Shown here in pieces: positions 42,501 through 51,664 of a DNA stretch of 64,000 bases; position 1 is the stretch's first letter, and each line of letters opens with the position of its first letter. The notes beneath the pieces are model-generated. The model was not told where the DNA came from and made no database searches. It was given only the letters and a program-made list of their open reading frames with translations. Origin of the DNA: Emticicia sp031378345 (GTDB lineage: Bacteria; Bacteroidota; Bacteroidia; Cytophagales; Spirosomataceae); assembly GCA_031378345.1 (NCBI GenBank), contig JANNDY010000034.1, positions 159,673 to 223,672 on the forward strand, in the 5' to 3' direction. The translations under genes were made by a program, and so were the position numbers.

Positions 42501-44924
42501 ATGAAACAACTATTCAAATTTGTACTTTTGTTTTCGTCATTGGTAACATTTGGTCAAAATATAAATACGCAACCAAACACCCAAGAAGTTTTATTACCAA
42601 ATGGCTGGTCGTTGACACCTGCTGGTCGCTCATTAGAAGTGGGAGATTTACCATTAAATATTGCCTTTTCTTCATCGCAGAAGCTAATGGCAGTTACAAA
42701 TAATGGTCAAGGAAAACAAACGATTCAACTGATTGATACAAAAACAGAAAAGATTTTAGATAATATCGAAATTCCTAAGTCATTTTATGGACTGAAATTT
42801 AGTCGTGATGAAAAAAGTCTTTACGCATCAGGAGGAAACGACAACTGGATTCTAAAATATGGCATCATCGAAAATAAGCTTGTTTTGAATGATAGCTTGA
42901 TTTTGGGTAAGAAATGGCCGAACAAAATTTCTCCCGTTGGCATCGAAATCGACGACGACCGCCAATTATTATACGTTGTTACGAAAGAAAATAATTCATT
43001 TTATATTTTAGATTTAAAAACAAAAACCATCGTTTTCGAGCAAAATTTGGGGCATGAAGGTTATACTTGTGTGCTTTCGCCTGATAAAAAAATACTTTAT
43101 ATTTCGCTTTGGGGTGGACGAAAAATTGCCCTTTTTGACACTCAAAATCGTAAAATAGTAAATACAATTCCAGTTTCATACAATCCAAACGAATTGATTT
43201 TAAGTAAAAACGGTCAATATTTGTTCGTTGCCAATGCGGGTGATAACAGTGTTTCGGTAATTGATACAAAAGCACAAAAAGTAATCGAAATCTTGGATGC
43301 AGGTTTGTACCCAAATTCGCTCGTGGGTTCAGTTACAAATGGTGTCGCTCTTTCAAAAGATGAAAAAACGCTTTACATAGCCAATGCCGATAATAATTGT
43401 TTGGCGGTTTTTGATGTAACTAATAAAGGTAAAAGTTTTTCAAAAGGATTTATTCCTGTGGGTTGGTATCCAACCAATGTGCGTGTTGTTGACAAGAAAA
43501 TATTTGTAGCCAATGGAAAGGGGTTTACTTCATTTGCCAATCCACTCGGCCCGCAACCAGTTAAGAAAGGTGTACTTTCAGAATCTCATCAAGGAGAAGA
43601 TACTCGTGGACAGTACATCGGAAATTTGATGAAAGGAACGCTAAGTATTATTGACACACCAAACGAGAAAGATTTAGAGCTATATTCTAAAAAAGTTTAT
43701 CAAAATACACCTTACAAAAAAGATAAAGAACTTGTCACTGATGGCGAGCCAAACAATCCGATTCCGATGAAAGTTGGTGATGCCTCGCCGATTAAACATG
43801 TATTTTATATCTTGAAAGAAAATCGTACTTATGACCAAGTTTTTGGTGACATGAAAGAAGGCAATGGCGATTCTACACTTTGCTTATTTGGTGAAAAATA
43901 TACGCCAAACCAACATAAATTGGCGAGAGAATATGTATTATTGGATAATTTTTATGTAGATGCAGAAGTAAGTGCTGACGGTCATAATTGGTCGTTGGGA
44001 GCTCATGCCAACGATTATTTAGAAAAAACTTGGCCAACTGGCTATGGCCGTCGTGGTGGCGTAACCGAAGGAATGGGTCGACGTCAGATTGCGAATGACA
44101 AAGATGGATTTATATGGGATTTTTGCAAGCGTCAAGGAGTAAGTTATCGTACTTATGGTGTTTTTGCTGATGATAAAAAAGGAAATATTCCTGCACTGGA
44201 CAAAGACCACGTTTGTTCTTATTTTACAGGATATTACAATCAAAAAGTAAAAGATACGACCCGCGTGAATCAATGGAAGCGTGATTTTGATTCTTTGTTA
44301 GTTGCAAAAGCAGTTCCTGCTTTCAACTCGATTAGACTTGGTGCCGACCATACACAAGGAATGGCAGTAGGCAGACCAACGCCTTTTGCTTGTGTGGCCG
44401 ATAATGACTTGGCGGTTGGAATGTTCATCGAACATTTAAGCAAAAGCTCAATATGGAATCAATCAGCGGTATTTATTCTTGAAGACGATGCTCAAAATGG
44501 CCCTGACCACGTAGATGCTCACCGCTCAAATGCCCTTGTTGTGAGTCCATATACCAAACGAAAATACCTTGACCACACCATGTATTCAACATCTGGAATG
44601 CTCAGAACGATGGAATTAATTCTGGGTTTACCTCCAATGACACAATATGATGCTGCTGCTACGCCAATGTTTCGTAGTTTTACGTCAAAACCAGATTTTA
44701 CGCCCTATCAATCAGTTCCATCATTTATCAATTTGGGAGATATAAATACCGCATACACACCGTCGGCAAAACGCTCAGAAGGTTTAGAATTTGCCGAAGT
44801 TGATAGCAATGACGATAATCTTTTCAATGAAATTTTATGGAAAGGCATCAAAGGCGAATTAGCTCAACTACCAGCACCCAGACGTAGTGCTTTTGTTAGA
44901 GTTGTTAAAGTCGATAATGACTAA
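42501..44924 (+). CDS. YncE-like beta-propeller fused to phosphoesterase (alkaline phosphatase superfamily)
   Basis: 807 residues. Signal peptide, then a YVTN-type seven-bladed propeller (residues ~30-390: YLFVANAGDNSVSVIDTKAQ, TLYIANADNNCLAVFDVTNK), then a phosphoesterase domain from ~430 with FYILKENRTYDQVFGDM, VSADGHNWSLGAHANDYLE, FILEDDAQNGPDHVDAHRS. The ENRTYD-x-FGD and DDAQNGPDHVDAHR elements are typical of acid/phospholipase C-type phosphoesterases. It is probably exported and frees phosphate or an alcohol from a phosphoester delivered to, or produced outside, the SusCD transporter. Confidence 0.9.
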   Translation: MKQLFKFVLLFSSLVTFGQNINTQPNTQEVLLPNGWSLTPAGRSLEVGDLPLNIAFSSSQKLMAVTNNGQGKQTIQLIDTKTEKILDNIEIPKSFYGLKFSRDEKSLYASGGNDNWILKYGIIENKLVLNDSLILGKKWPNKISPVGIEIDDDRQLLYVVTKENNSFYILDLKTKTIVFEQNLGHEGYTCVLSPDKKILYISLWGGRKIALFDTQNRKIVNTIPVSYNPNELILSKNGQYLFVANAGDNSVSVIDTKAQKVIEILDAGLYPNSLVGSVTNGVALSKDEKTLYIANADNNCLAVFDVTNKGKSFSKGFIPVGWYPTNVRVVDKKIFVANGKGFTSFANPLGPQPVKKGVLSESHQGEDTRGQYIGNLMKGTLSIIDTPNEKDLELYSKKVYQNTPYKKDKELVTDGEPNNPIPMKVGDASPIKHVFYILKENRTYDQVFGDMKEGNGDSTLCLFGEKYTPNQHKLAREYVLLDNFYVDAEVSADGHNWSLGAHANDYLEKTWPTGYGRRGGVTEGMGRRQIANDKDGFIWDFCKRQGVSYRTYGVFADDKKGNIPALDKDHVCSYFTGYYNQKVKDTTRVNQWKRDFDSLLVAKAVPAFNSIRLGADHTQGMAVGRPTPFACVADNDLAVGMFIEHLSKSSIWNQSAVFILEDDAQNGPDHVDAHRSNALVVSPYTKRKYLDHTMYSTSGMLRTMELILGLPPMTQYDAAATPMFRSFTSKPDFTPYQSVPSFINLGDINTAYTPSAKRSEGLEFAEVDSNDDNLFNEILWKGIKGELAQLPAPRRSAFVRVVKVDND

Positions 44925-44948
44925 TTTTGTTTTAAAATATACACGTTT

Positions 44949-46949
44949 ATGAAACTACTCTTTTTATACAGTTTTTTATTAAATCCATCGACCGATTCAA
45001 GCAAAGTAGAATTGCTCAACGAAGTCGTAATTACAGCAAATCGTTCGGCAAACCAAGAATTTCAGACACCGAATAGTATTAAAGTTTTAAATAAAAAATA
45101 TCTTAAAACTTATGCTCCACGCACTGCTCCTGAAGCCTTGATGGGCGTAAATGGCGTATTTGTGCAGAAGACCAATCACGGAGGTGGCTCACCTTTCGTG
45201 CGTGGACTTACGGGCAACCAAACTTTGCTTTTGGTTGATGGTATTCGCCTCAGTAATAGCACTTTCCGTTATGGCCCGAATCAATATTTTAATACAATCG
45301 ACCCTTTTTCGATTGAAAAAATAGAGGTTCTGAAAGGTGGTGGCTCGGTTCAATATGGCTCTGATGCTTTGGGTGGAACGATTCAAGTTTTTACGGCAGA
45401 ACCCAAATTTGGCAGTAAATTGAAAGTCAATCTTTTAGGACGAATCGCTACGCAAGGAATGGAACAAACAGCTCGTGGCGAAGTAAATTATGGTGGTGAA
45501 AAACTGGCGATTTCGGGGAGTTTTGGCTACCGAAATTTTGGTGATTTGGTTGGCGGAAAACTTACTGGCCGCCAATCTCCTTCAGGATATGATGAGCAAA
45601 TGGGAAATCTAAAAGCCAAACTAAAACTCGGTAAAGGAATTTTGACGATGGCTCACCAGTATTTTGAAGCCAAAGATGTGCCAGTTTATCATAAAGTTGT
45701 TCTTGAAAATTTCGCAATTAATGAATTTCAGCCCCAAAGACGAAATCTTTCTTACGTGAAATTTAACCAAAAAAATGAGTCTAAACTTTTTAATGAAGTT
45801 TCTATAATTGGCTCATTACAAATGACTTACGAAGGCAGAAATAGCCAAAAGAATGGTTCAACAAGATTGATTCAAGAAACTGACAAAGTTTATACAAAAG
45901 GATTGACAACAAATATTTCTTCTGAGTTTTCAGAAAAATGGACGGCCAATTCGGGTATTGAAATTTACCACGATTTAGTAAGAAGTTCAAAAATTGATGC
46001 TCCAGCGTCTCCCGCTTCGTCAGAAGCTCCAAAATTTTTGCGAGGCTTGTATCCTGATAAGTCAACTTTTTTGAATTATTCGCTTTATTCATTGCACCAA
46101 TTTACCCAAAATCATTGGCAATTTTCGGCAGGTGTTCGCTATAATGGCTTTTCGATTATTGTTCCTGACGAAACCATTGGCAAAACAAATTTAAGTCCGC
46201 AAGCACTCGTGCCAAATATTTCGGTTGCGTATTTAATCGGCTCAAAATCAAATATTTACGCTTCATATAATGCAGGTTTTCGCACACCAAATGTTGATGA
46301 TTTAGGCACATTGGGCATCGTAGATTTTAGATACGAATTGCCAACCAATAAACTGAAACCCGAAAAATCAAGCAATTATGAGTTAGGTTATAAATTCCGA
46401 ACCAACCGTTTTTCGGCAGCAACAGCCCTTTATTATAGCGATTTACGAGATTTGATTGCCCGTGTAAAAGTGCCAAATCAAGTCATTAATGGCTATAATG
46501 TTTATCAAAAAGAAAACATCGAAAAAGCAAACATCAAAGGCATCGAAGCAGAGTTTGAGGGATTAATAAGCAAAGAATTAAAAACTTACGGCGGTGTTTC
46601 ATATACTTACGGAAAAAATATTACGAAAAATGAACCCATGCGACGTATTCCGCCGCTCAATGGGCGTTTTGGTTTGGAATATCGCAAAAGCAGCTTCTTT
46701 ATTCGTCCCGAATTACTTTTTGCCGCCAAACAAGACCGCCTCGCACAAGGTGATAAAGACGATAACCGCATCGGTAAAAACGGAACTGCTGCTTGGCAGA
46801 TTGTTAATATTTACGGCGGTTACGAATATAAATGGCTGAATATCAATCTTTCTGCTCAAAATCTTACTAACAAAGATTACCGCACGCACGGCTCTGGAAT
46901 CAATGGCGTAGGCAGAAGTTTGTGGTTGACTTTGGGTGTTCAGATTTGA
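44949..46949 (+). CDS. TonB-dependent outer-membrane receptor
   Basis: 666 residues: short N-terminal hydrophobic stretch (MKLLFLYSFLL), TonB box EVVITANRS, plug (APEALMGVNGVFVQKTNHGG, TLLLVDGIRLSNSTFRYGP, VLKGGGSVQYGSDALGG) and a barrel ending in RSLWLTLGVQI. It is smaller than SusC and of the BtuB/FepA type, suited to a small ligand or metal. It is 24 bases after the phosphoesterase gene, so part of the same operon, and its stop abuts the convergent LytTR gene with no gap. Confidence 0.92.
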   Translation: MKLLFLYSFLLNPSTDSSKVELLNEVVITANRSANQEFQTPNSIKVLNKKYLKTYAPRTAPEALMGVNGVFVQKTNHGGGSPFVRGLTGNQTLLLVDGIRLSNSTFRYGPNQYFNTIDPFSIEKIEVLKGGGSVQYGSDALGGTIQVFTAEPKFGSKLKVNLLGRIATQGMEQTARGEVNYGGEKLAISGSFGYRNFGDLVGGKLTGRQSPSGYDEQMGNLKAKLKLGKGILTMAHQYFEAKDVPVYHKVVLENFAINEFQPQRRNLSYVKFNQKNESKLFNEVSIIGSLQMTYEGRNSQKNGSTRLIQETDKVYTKGLTTNISSEFSEKWTANSGIEIYHDLVRSSKIDAPASPASSEAPKFLRGLYPDKSTFLNYSLYSLHQFTQNHWQFSAGVRYNGFSIIVPDETIGKTNLSPQALVPNISVAYLIGSKSNIYASYNAGFRTPNVDDLGTLGIVDFRYELPTNKLKPEKSSNYELGYKFRTNRFSAATALYYSDLRDLIARVKVPNQVINGYNVYQKENIEKANIKGIEAEFEGLISKELKTYGGVSYTYGKNITKNEPMRRIPPLNGRFGLEYRKSSFFIRPELLFAAKQDRLAQGDKDDNRIGKNGTAAWQIVNIYGGYEYKWLNINLSAQNLTNKDYRTHGSGINGVGRSLWLTLGVQI

Positions 46950-47801
46950 TTATTTCAATCGCTCAACTATTTCGGAATATTTCCGAGCCACAGGCACGAG
47001 CAATTCGGGGGCTTCGAGATGAAGTTTATAGCCTTGAGCATTTCCTGTTACTTTTTCTACTTTATCAAGATTAACGATGAAGGAGCGATGACAACGAACT
47101 ATGTTTTCATGCAAAATCTGACTTTCGAGCCTTGTTAGGCTACTACGCAAAAGCTCTTTTTGAAGTTTTCCATTTTTCTCATAAAAAACAGTTGAATAAT
47201 TATCGGAAGATTCAATATAAAAAAGCGATTCGGGAGATAATTCTATCGAATCTTTTTCATTTTCGGCAACTAATCTCAAAGTTTTATTCTCGATAAAACC
47301 CTGACTATCAATTACTTGTGAGTGGTTCACAACAATAGTCTGATTGTATTTTTTCAATTGATAAATGTAATTTAGCATTACACCAAAAATAGTCGGGAAA
47401 ACACCAATTGCCAAAACCGCCACGAGCATCCACAAGAAATTTCCCCAATTTTGAGTAAAACGAAAAGCAATAAAACTATATAGACAATTTCCAATAGTGA
47501 TAAGCAAAATGAGTAACATTATAGACAAAATCTCTTTTCCAATATTCCATGAGGTTTCATTATAATATTTGGGAAAGGTTTTGAAAATGCCAAACCGAAG
47601 AATAAACCCACTTAGTGCTGTAACCAATCCATAACCACATAAATAAAGATTTTTGTTAGGATTATGCCATTCTAAAGTGCCAAAAGGCTGAAAAAGAATT
47701 AGAAATAAAGCTATAAACACCCCTTCTCCCACACATTGTAGAAAGATGCGTGTTAATGATTTATCAAAAAAAGGATAAGGCTGTCGTAGGATTTTTAGCA
47801 T
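46950..47801 (-). CDS. Membrane-anchored LytTR transcription regulator
   Basis: From ATG 47801 (a GTG nine bases earlier is possible), 283 residues. About four membrane segments occupy residues 20-150 (FIALFLILFQPFGTLEW, LSIMLLILLITIGNCLYSFI), followed by a LytTR DNA-binding domain (~185-280: FYIESSDNYSTVFYEKNG, ENIVRCHRSFIVNLDKVEKV). There is no receiver domain, so it is not a standard response regulator. It ends one base from the TonB receptor gene and starts just after the rhomboid gene. Release by proteolysis is an attractive idea but unproven. Confidence 0.88.
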   Translation of the reverse strand: MLKILRQPYPFFDKSLTRIFLQCVGEGVFIALFLILFQPFGTLEWHNPNKNLYLCGYGLVTALSGFILRFGIFKTFPKYYNETSWNIGKEILSIMLLILLITIGNCLYSFIAFRFTQNWGNFLWMLVAVLAIGVFPTIFGVMLNYIYQLKKYNQTIVVNHSQVIDSQGFIENKTLRLVAENEKDSIELSPESLFYIESSDNYSTVFYEKNGKLQKELLRSSLTRLESQILHENIVRCHRSFIVNLDKVEKVTGNAQGYKLHLEAPELLVPVARKYSEIVERLK

Positions 47802-47810
47802 TTTTTGCAC

Positions 47811-48446
47811 TTAAAATGGTCGCCAATTTTTTATTTGTTCAATAAAACTTGGTACTACTTCTGGATACATCGCAATCATCACAACCACACCAAAAACTGC
47901 TCCCCACCAATGAGCCGAATGATTGATGTAACCATTGCCACGCTGCATTTCATAGTACGTAAATGCTAAATAAAGTCCCGCAAAAATAAAAGCAGGCATA
48001 GGAATAAAAAACACCTGCAAATCGGCCGTTGGAACAAATAAAATTGCTCCAAAAATAACTGCCGAAACAGCCCCCGAAGCTCCCAAAGAATTATAATTGC
48101 TATCTTTCCGATGCTTTATAAATGTTGACAAATCGGAGGCTATAATGGCAACAATGTAAAAAATCACATAAGCGATTGAACCGATACGTGGGTCGTTATC
48201 AAATTTTTTAATGAATATTTGTTCAATAAAGCCACCAAAATTATAGAGCGTAAACATATTGAAAAACAAGTGCATATAATCGGCATGAATAAAACCAGAT
48301 GTTATAAAACGATGGTATTCTCGATTTTGGTCAATGGCTTTGGGGTTCATCATCCAACCATGAAAAACGCTTTGATTGCTCCAAGCATAAAGACTCATGC
48401 CCACCGTAACAATGATTATTAATAAATTTGCTGTTATTTGTTCCAT
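47811..48446 (-). CDS. Rhomboid-family intramembrane serine protease
   Basis: 211 residues, six membrane helices. The HxxxN element is HLFFNMFTLYNFGG, the catalytic serine is in LGASGAVSAVIFG and the catalytic histidine in NHSAHWWGAVFG, giving an intact Ser-His dyad. Rhomboids cut membrane proteins within or near the lipid bilayer. The gene is followed after nine bases by the membrane-anchored LytTR regulator, which makes that protein a candidate substrate. Confidence 0.92.
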   Translation of the reverse strand: MEQITANLLIIIVTVGMSLYAWSNQSVFHGWMMNPKAIDQNREYHRFITSGFIHADYMHLFFNMFTLYNFGGFIEQIFIKKFDNDPRIGSIAYVIFYIVAIIASDLSTFIKHRKDSNYNSLGASGAVSAVIFGAILFVPTADLQVFFIPMPAFIFAGLYLAFTYYEMQRGNGYINHSAHWWGAVFGVVVMIAMYPEVVPSFIEQIKNWRPF

Positions 48447-48461
48447 ATTATGTATTTGAGT

Positions 48462-49427
48462 CTATGACTCTCTTTCTATCAATTGTTTTGTAAGTTCTAT
48501 TAAAGGTTGCTTTCTTGCTGCTGAAGCATTGAGTTTTGCTAAATCTGCCAAGCCTTTATCGAAATATGCATTCATTTTTTTCTCAGCCAATTGCCTGATA
48601 TTCAACGAGTTATAGATTTCGGTTACGGCTTTTACTTTTTCTTCTTTGTCAAAATCTTTAGCATCAATCCAAAAATGTAATGCTTCATTAGCGTCTCCAA
48701 TTTCTAAAGCCTTGAGCAAAAGCCATGTCTTTTTATTTTCGATAATATCGCCTCCAACTTGTTTGCCAAATTTTTGGGGGTCGCCATAAACATCCAAAAT
48801 ATCATCTTTTAACTGAAACCCGATGCCAATATTTGTCCCTATTTCGTACAATAATTGAGTTGATTCTTCATCGGTTTCGGCAATCAAACCGCCTAATTCT
48901 AAAGAAAAACCAAGCAAAACCGATGTTTTCAGTCGAATCATATTGATGTATTCTTCTTCCGTAACATCATTTCGAGTTGCAAAATTCATGTCCCATTGCT
49001 GGCCTTCACAAACTTCGGCAGCCGTACGATTAAATCTTCTGATAACATGCTTGAAAATCTTATCATCAACGGCAGTCATTAGCTCGTAGGCACACACGAG
49101 CATCACATCGCCCGAAAGAATCGCAATGTTTTCGTTCCATTTTTCATGCACCGTTGGCTTGCCTCTACGCAGTGGAGCGGCATCCATAATATCGTCGTGC
49201 ATGAGCGTAAAATTATGAAAAACTTCTACGCCAAGTGCTGGTTTTATAGCTTTTTGCCAATCGTCCGAGAAAATATTTGTGGACATAACGGTAAGCAATG
49301 GACGCATTTTTTTACCTCCAAGCGACATCAAATATTCGATTGGTTCGTAGAGTTCGGCAGGGCTTTCGCCATATTTTGTGCTTGCAATTTCTGTTTGAAT
49401 TGCTTTTAAAAAAACTTCTAATGACAT
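48462..49427 (-). CDS. Polyprenyl diphosphate synthase (trans-type)
   Basis: 321 residues with the two aspartate-rich motifs LMHDDIMDAAPLRRGKPTVH (first; DDIMD) and GFQLKDDILDVYGD (second), plus LGGKKMRPLL. It elongates isoprenyl diphosphates for quinones, carotenoids or the wall carrier lipid; chain length cannot be set from the residues before the first motif with confidence. It is first in an apparent operon with the rhomboid gene 15 bases downstream. Confidence 0.93.
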   Translation of the reverse strand: MSLEVFLKAIQTEIASTKYGESPAELYEPIEYLMSLGGKKMRPLLTVMSTNIFSDDWQKAIKPALGVEVFHNFTLMHDDIMDAAPLRRGKPTVHEKWNENIAILSGDVMLVCAYELMTAVDDKIFKHVIRRFNRTAAEVCEGQQWDMNFATRNDVTEEEYINMIRLKTSVLLGFSLELGGLIAETDEESTQLLYEIGTNIGIGFQLKDDILDVYGDPQKFGKQVGGDIIENKKTWLLLKALEIGDANEALHFWIDAKDFDKEEKVKAVTEIYNSLNIRQLAEKKMNAYFDKGLADLAKLNASAARKQPLIELTKQLIERES

Positions 49428-49705
49428 ATTTTTATAGAATGATTCTCCAGAATCGCCTAATCTTAGATAATGAATAGAACTTCAAAGTAAGCCAAACTTA
49501 GCAAAACTACCAAGTAAATCTACAAATTGGTATTGAAAGCTGCAAAGTAAGACTTTGAATATCAACCTATTATCAGTTCTTTTGGTTTGGATTTATCATT
49601 CTTAATTTTTTCAACCATCGAAACTTTGTTTTTTGCCATTTGTCAAACTTTCAAGTTTCATTCAAAAAATCTTGTTCAAATTAGCAAAAAAATAAACCGT
49701 ATTAT

Positions 49706-51115
49706 ATGAAAAACCTACTCGTGATTTTATTGCTAATGTTCTCATTATCAGGCTTTTCACAGATATATCAAGCAAAAATTGATTCCGTGAAAAAATTAGT
49801 TGAAACAGCTTTTAATGAACGAAATCCTGCAAAACTGTACGAACTTACTGGAGAAGATTTTCGGAAACAAATTTCAGAAACTCAAATGAAGCAAGTTTCA
49901 ACAATGCTGTATAATCAATTAGGTACTTGGAAAAACTCTGAATTTCAAAAAATCACTGATGGCGTAGTTCTTTACAAAGCAATTTTTGAAAAATCTAATC
50001 AAAAATTTTTCCTTAGTTTAGATAAAAACGATAAAATTTCGACATTACTTTTTCAGCCTTACAAAGGTGATGCTCCAAAAAAAGACTACCAAGTTGCGAG
50101 CAATAACAAAATGACTTCACCTTTCGATTTAAAAGTTGATAGCTTGGTGCGGCCTTACATTCAACTAAAAGCTACCGCTGGCATTTGTATTGCTTTCGTA
50201 AAAGATGGAAAAGTAGAAACTTACAGCTACGGGGAAACAAAAAAAGGTGAAAAACAACTCCCCGATGCCGACAAAACAATGTTTGAAATTGGCTCAATAA
50301 GCAAGACTTTTACGGCAATTTTGCTTGCTGATGAAGTTGTAAAAGGTAAAATGTCGCTCGAAGACCCAATCAATAAATATCTGCCCGACTCAATTCCGAT
50401 TTTGGCTTTTAAGGACATTCCGATTACGCTAAAAACATTGTCAAACCATACTTCGGGTTTTCCTCGTTTGCCAATGAATCTTTACCAAAAAGGCGATGAT
50501 GCAAATAATCCGTACCAAAATTATGATGAGAAGCGAATGTTTACGTACCTGAAAAACTTCAAACCATTTCGTGAAATTGGCGTAAATTATGACTACTCAA
50601 ATTTTGCCGTTGGCTTACTTGGAATGATTTTGGCAAAGCAAAATAATTCAACTTACGAACAACTTCTAAGCAATACTATTTGTAAACCACTTCAACTAAA
50701 AAACACAAAAATACTTTTGCAAGACTCTGATAATCAATACTTTGCACAAGGGCATGACGAAAAAGGCAATGCTACCTCAGCTTGGGATTTGAATACTTTG
50801 GCAGGTGCAGGAGGCATTCGCTCAACGGCAAATGACATAGCAAAATACGTAGAAGCAAACATGAGCAAAGCTCCCAAACAATTGCAAGAAGCGATAGATT
50901 TGACACAAAAAATCACGCTTAATCAAGGACAAAATACTATCGGACTTGGCTGGCACATGACCATTGGGAAAAAGTACACAATTATTCAACATTCAGGCGG
51001 AACGGGTGGCTTCCGCTCATTTGTAGGTTTTGATAAAGAGCGGCAATTAGGTGTAGTAGTTTTATCAAATTCGGCAGAAGAAGTTGCTATGATTGGATTT
51101 GGGTTGTTGAAATAA
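49706..51115 (+). CDS. Secreted serine hydrolase (class C beta-lactamase fold) with N-terminal DUF3887-like domain
   Basis: 469 residues. Signal peptide (MKNLLVILLLMFSLSGFSQ), then a ~110-residue NTF2-like/DUF3887 domain (AKLYELTGEDFRKQISETQM), then the hydrolase with SISK in FEIGSISKTFTAI, YSN in YDYSNFAVGLLG and HSGGTGG. The catalytic set is complete. It may act on D-amino acid peptides or esters in the periplasm. Different in layout from the lipoprotein paralogue at 23.6-24.8 kb. The 278 bases upstream hold no recognisable gene. Confidence 0.88.
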   Translation: MKNLLVILLLMFSLSGFSQIYQAKIDSVKKLVETAFNERNPAKLYELTGEDFRKQISETQMKQVSTMLYNQLGTWKNSEFQKITDGVVLYKAIFEKSNQKFFLSLDKNDKISTLLFQPYKGDAPKKDYQVASNNKMTSPFDLKVDSLVRPYIQLKATAGICIAFVKDGKVETYSYGETKKGEKQLPDADKTMFEIGSISKTFTAILLADEVVKGKMSLEDPINKYLPDSIPILAFKDIPITLKTLSNHTSGFPRLPMNLYQKGDDANNPYQNYDEKRMFTYLKNFKPFREIGVNYDYSNFAVGLLGMILAKQNNSTYEQLLSNTICKPLQLKNTKILLQDSDNQYFAQGHDEKGNATSAWDLNTLAGAGGIRSTANDIAKYVEANMSKAPKQLQEAIDLTQKITLNQGQNTIGLGWHMTIGKKYTIIQHSGGTGGFRSFVGFDKERQLGVVVLSNSAEEVAMIGFGLLK

Positions 51116-51119
51116 TTTA

Positions 51120-51539
51120 TTATTTCATTTTCAAAACAGCATAATATGGGTGTTCAGGATTTACGATTAACTCTTGTCGAAGTGGGTGTACAAGCACGTC
51201 CATTTCTTCCATCGGAATAGCACCCAAAAGCGGTTCGCTATCGCCAGGAAGAACGAAAGCATTGCAAACAGCCTTTCTGTTAGCAAAACGTACTAATATT
51301 GGACCAACAACATCATATTCTGCAATCGAACTATCAGCCATTTGTGCTTTTCTTCTTTCAACAAAGGGAAATTCCATTTGTGATTGAATTGTTTCGTTAA
51401 TTGCCATCATATATGCACCAGTATCTGCCAACATATTTAAAGAGAAACGTCTTACTTCTTCTTCACCAATGATATGTCTTCGGGCATTTTCCAAATCCCA
51501 AGCATTTATCAACTCAATATCTGCATAAACCAAACTCAT
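51120..51539 (-). CDS. Retropepsin-like (clan AA) aspartic protease domain protein
   Basis: 139 residues with the single catalytic motif LADTGAYMMAI (D39) and a late hydrophobic-glycine element LLGAIPMEEMDVLVHP, as in bacterial clan AA aspartyl proteases that act as dimers. The C-terminal LRQELIVNPEHPYY is shared by small bacterial members. No signal peptide, so cytoplasmic. It converges on the serine hydrolase gene with a 4-base gap. Confidence 0.8.
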   Translation of the reverse strand: MSLVYADIELINAWDLENARRHIIGEEEVRRFSLNMLADTGAYMMAINETIQSQMEFPFVERRKAQMADSSIAEYDVVGPILVRFANRKAVCNAFVLPGDSEPLLGAIPMEEMDVLVHPLRQELIVNPEHPYYAVLKMK

Positions 51540-51585
51540 AATTTTATCTTTTTTTCTACAAATCTAATCATTTTTTTCTTTTGCA

Positions 51586-51620
51586 AAAACGCCACTGCGA
51601 AAAAATCGTAGTGGCGTTTT
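51586..51620 (-). terminator. Terminator of ilvE
   Basis: AAAACGCCACTGCGA (51586-51600) pairs with TCGTAGTGGCGTTTT (51606-51620) with one G-U pair and a 5-base loop; on the minus strand the stem ends in a T-run, about 45 bases after the ilvE stop. Confidence 0.85.
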
Positions 51621-51664
51621 ATTTAAGCTCCCCTTTAGGGCAGTCCGATGTGTCGGTTGGGGGG

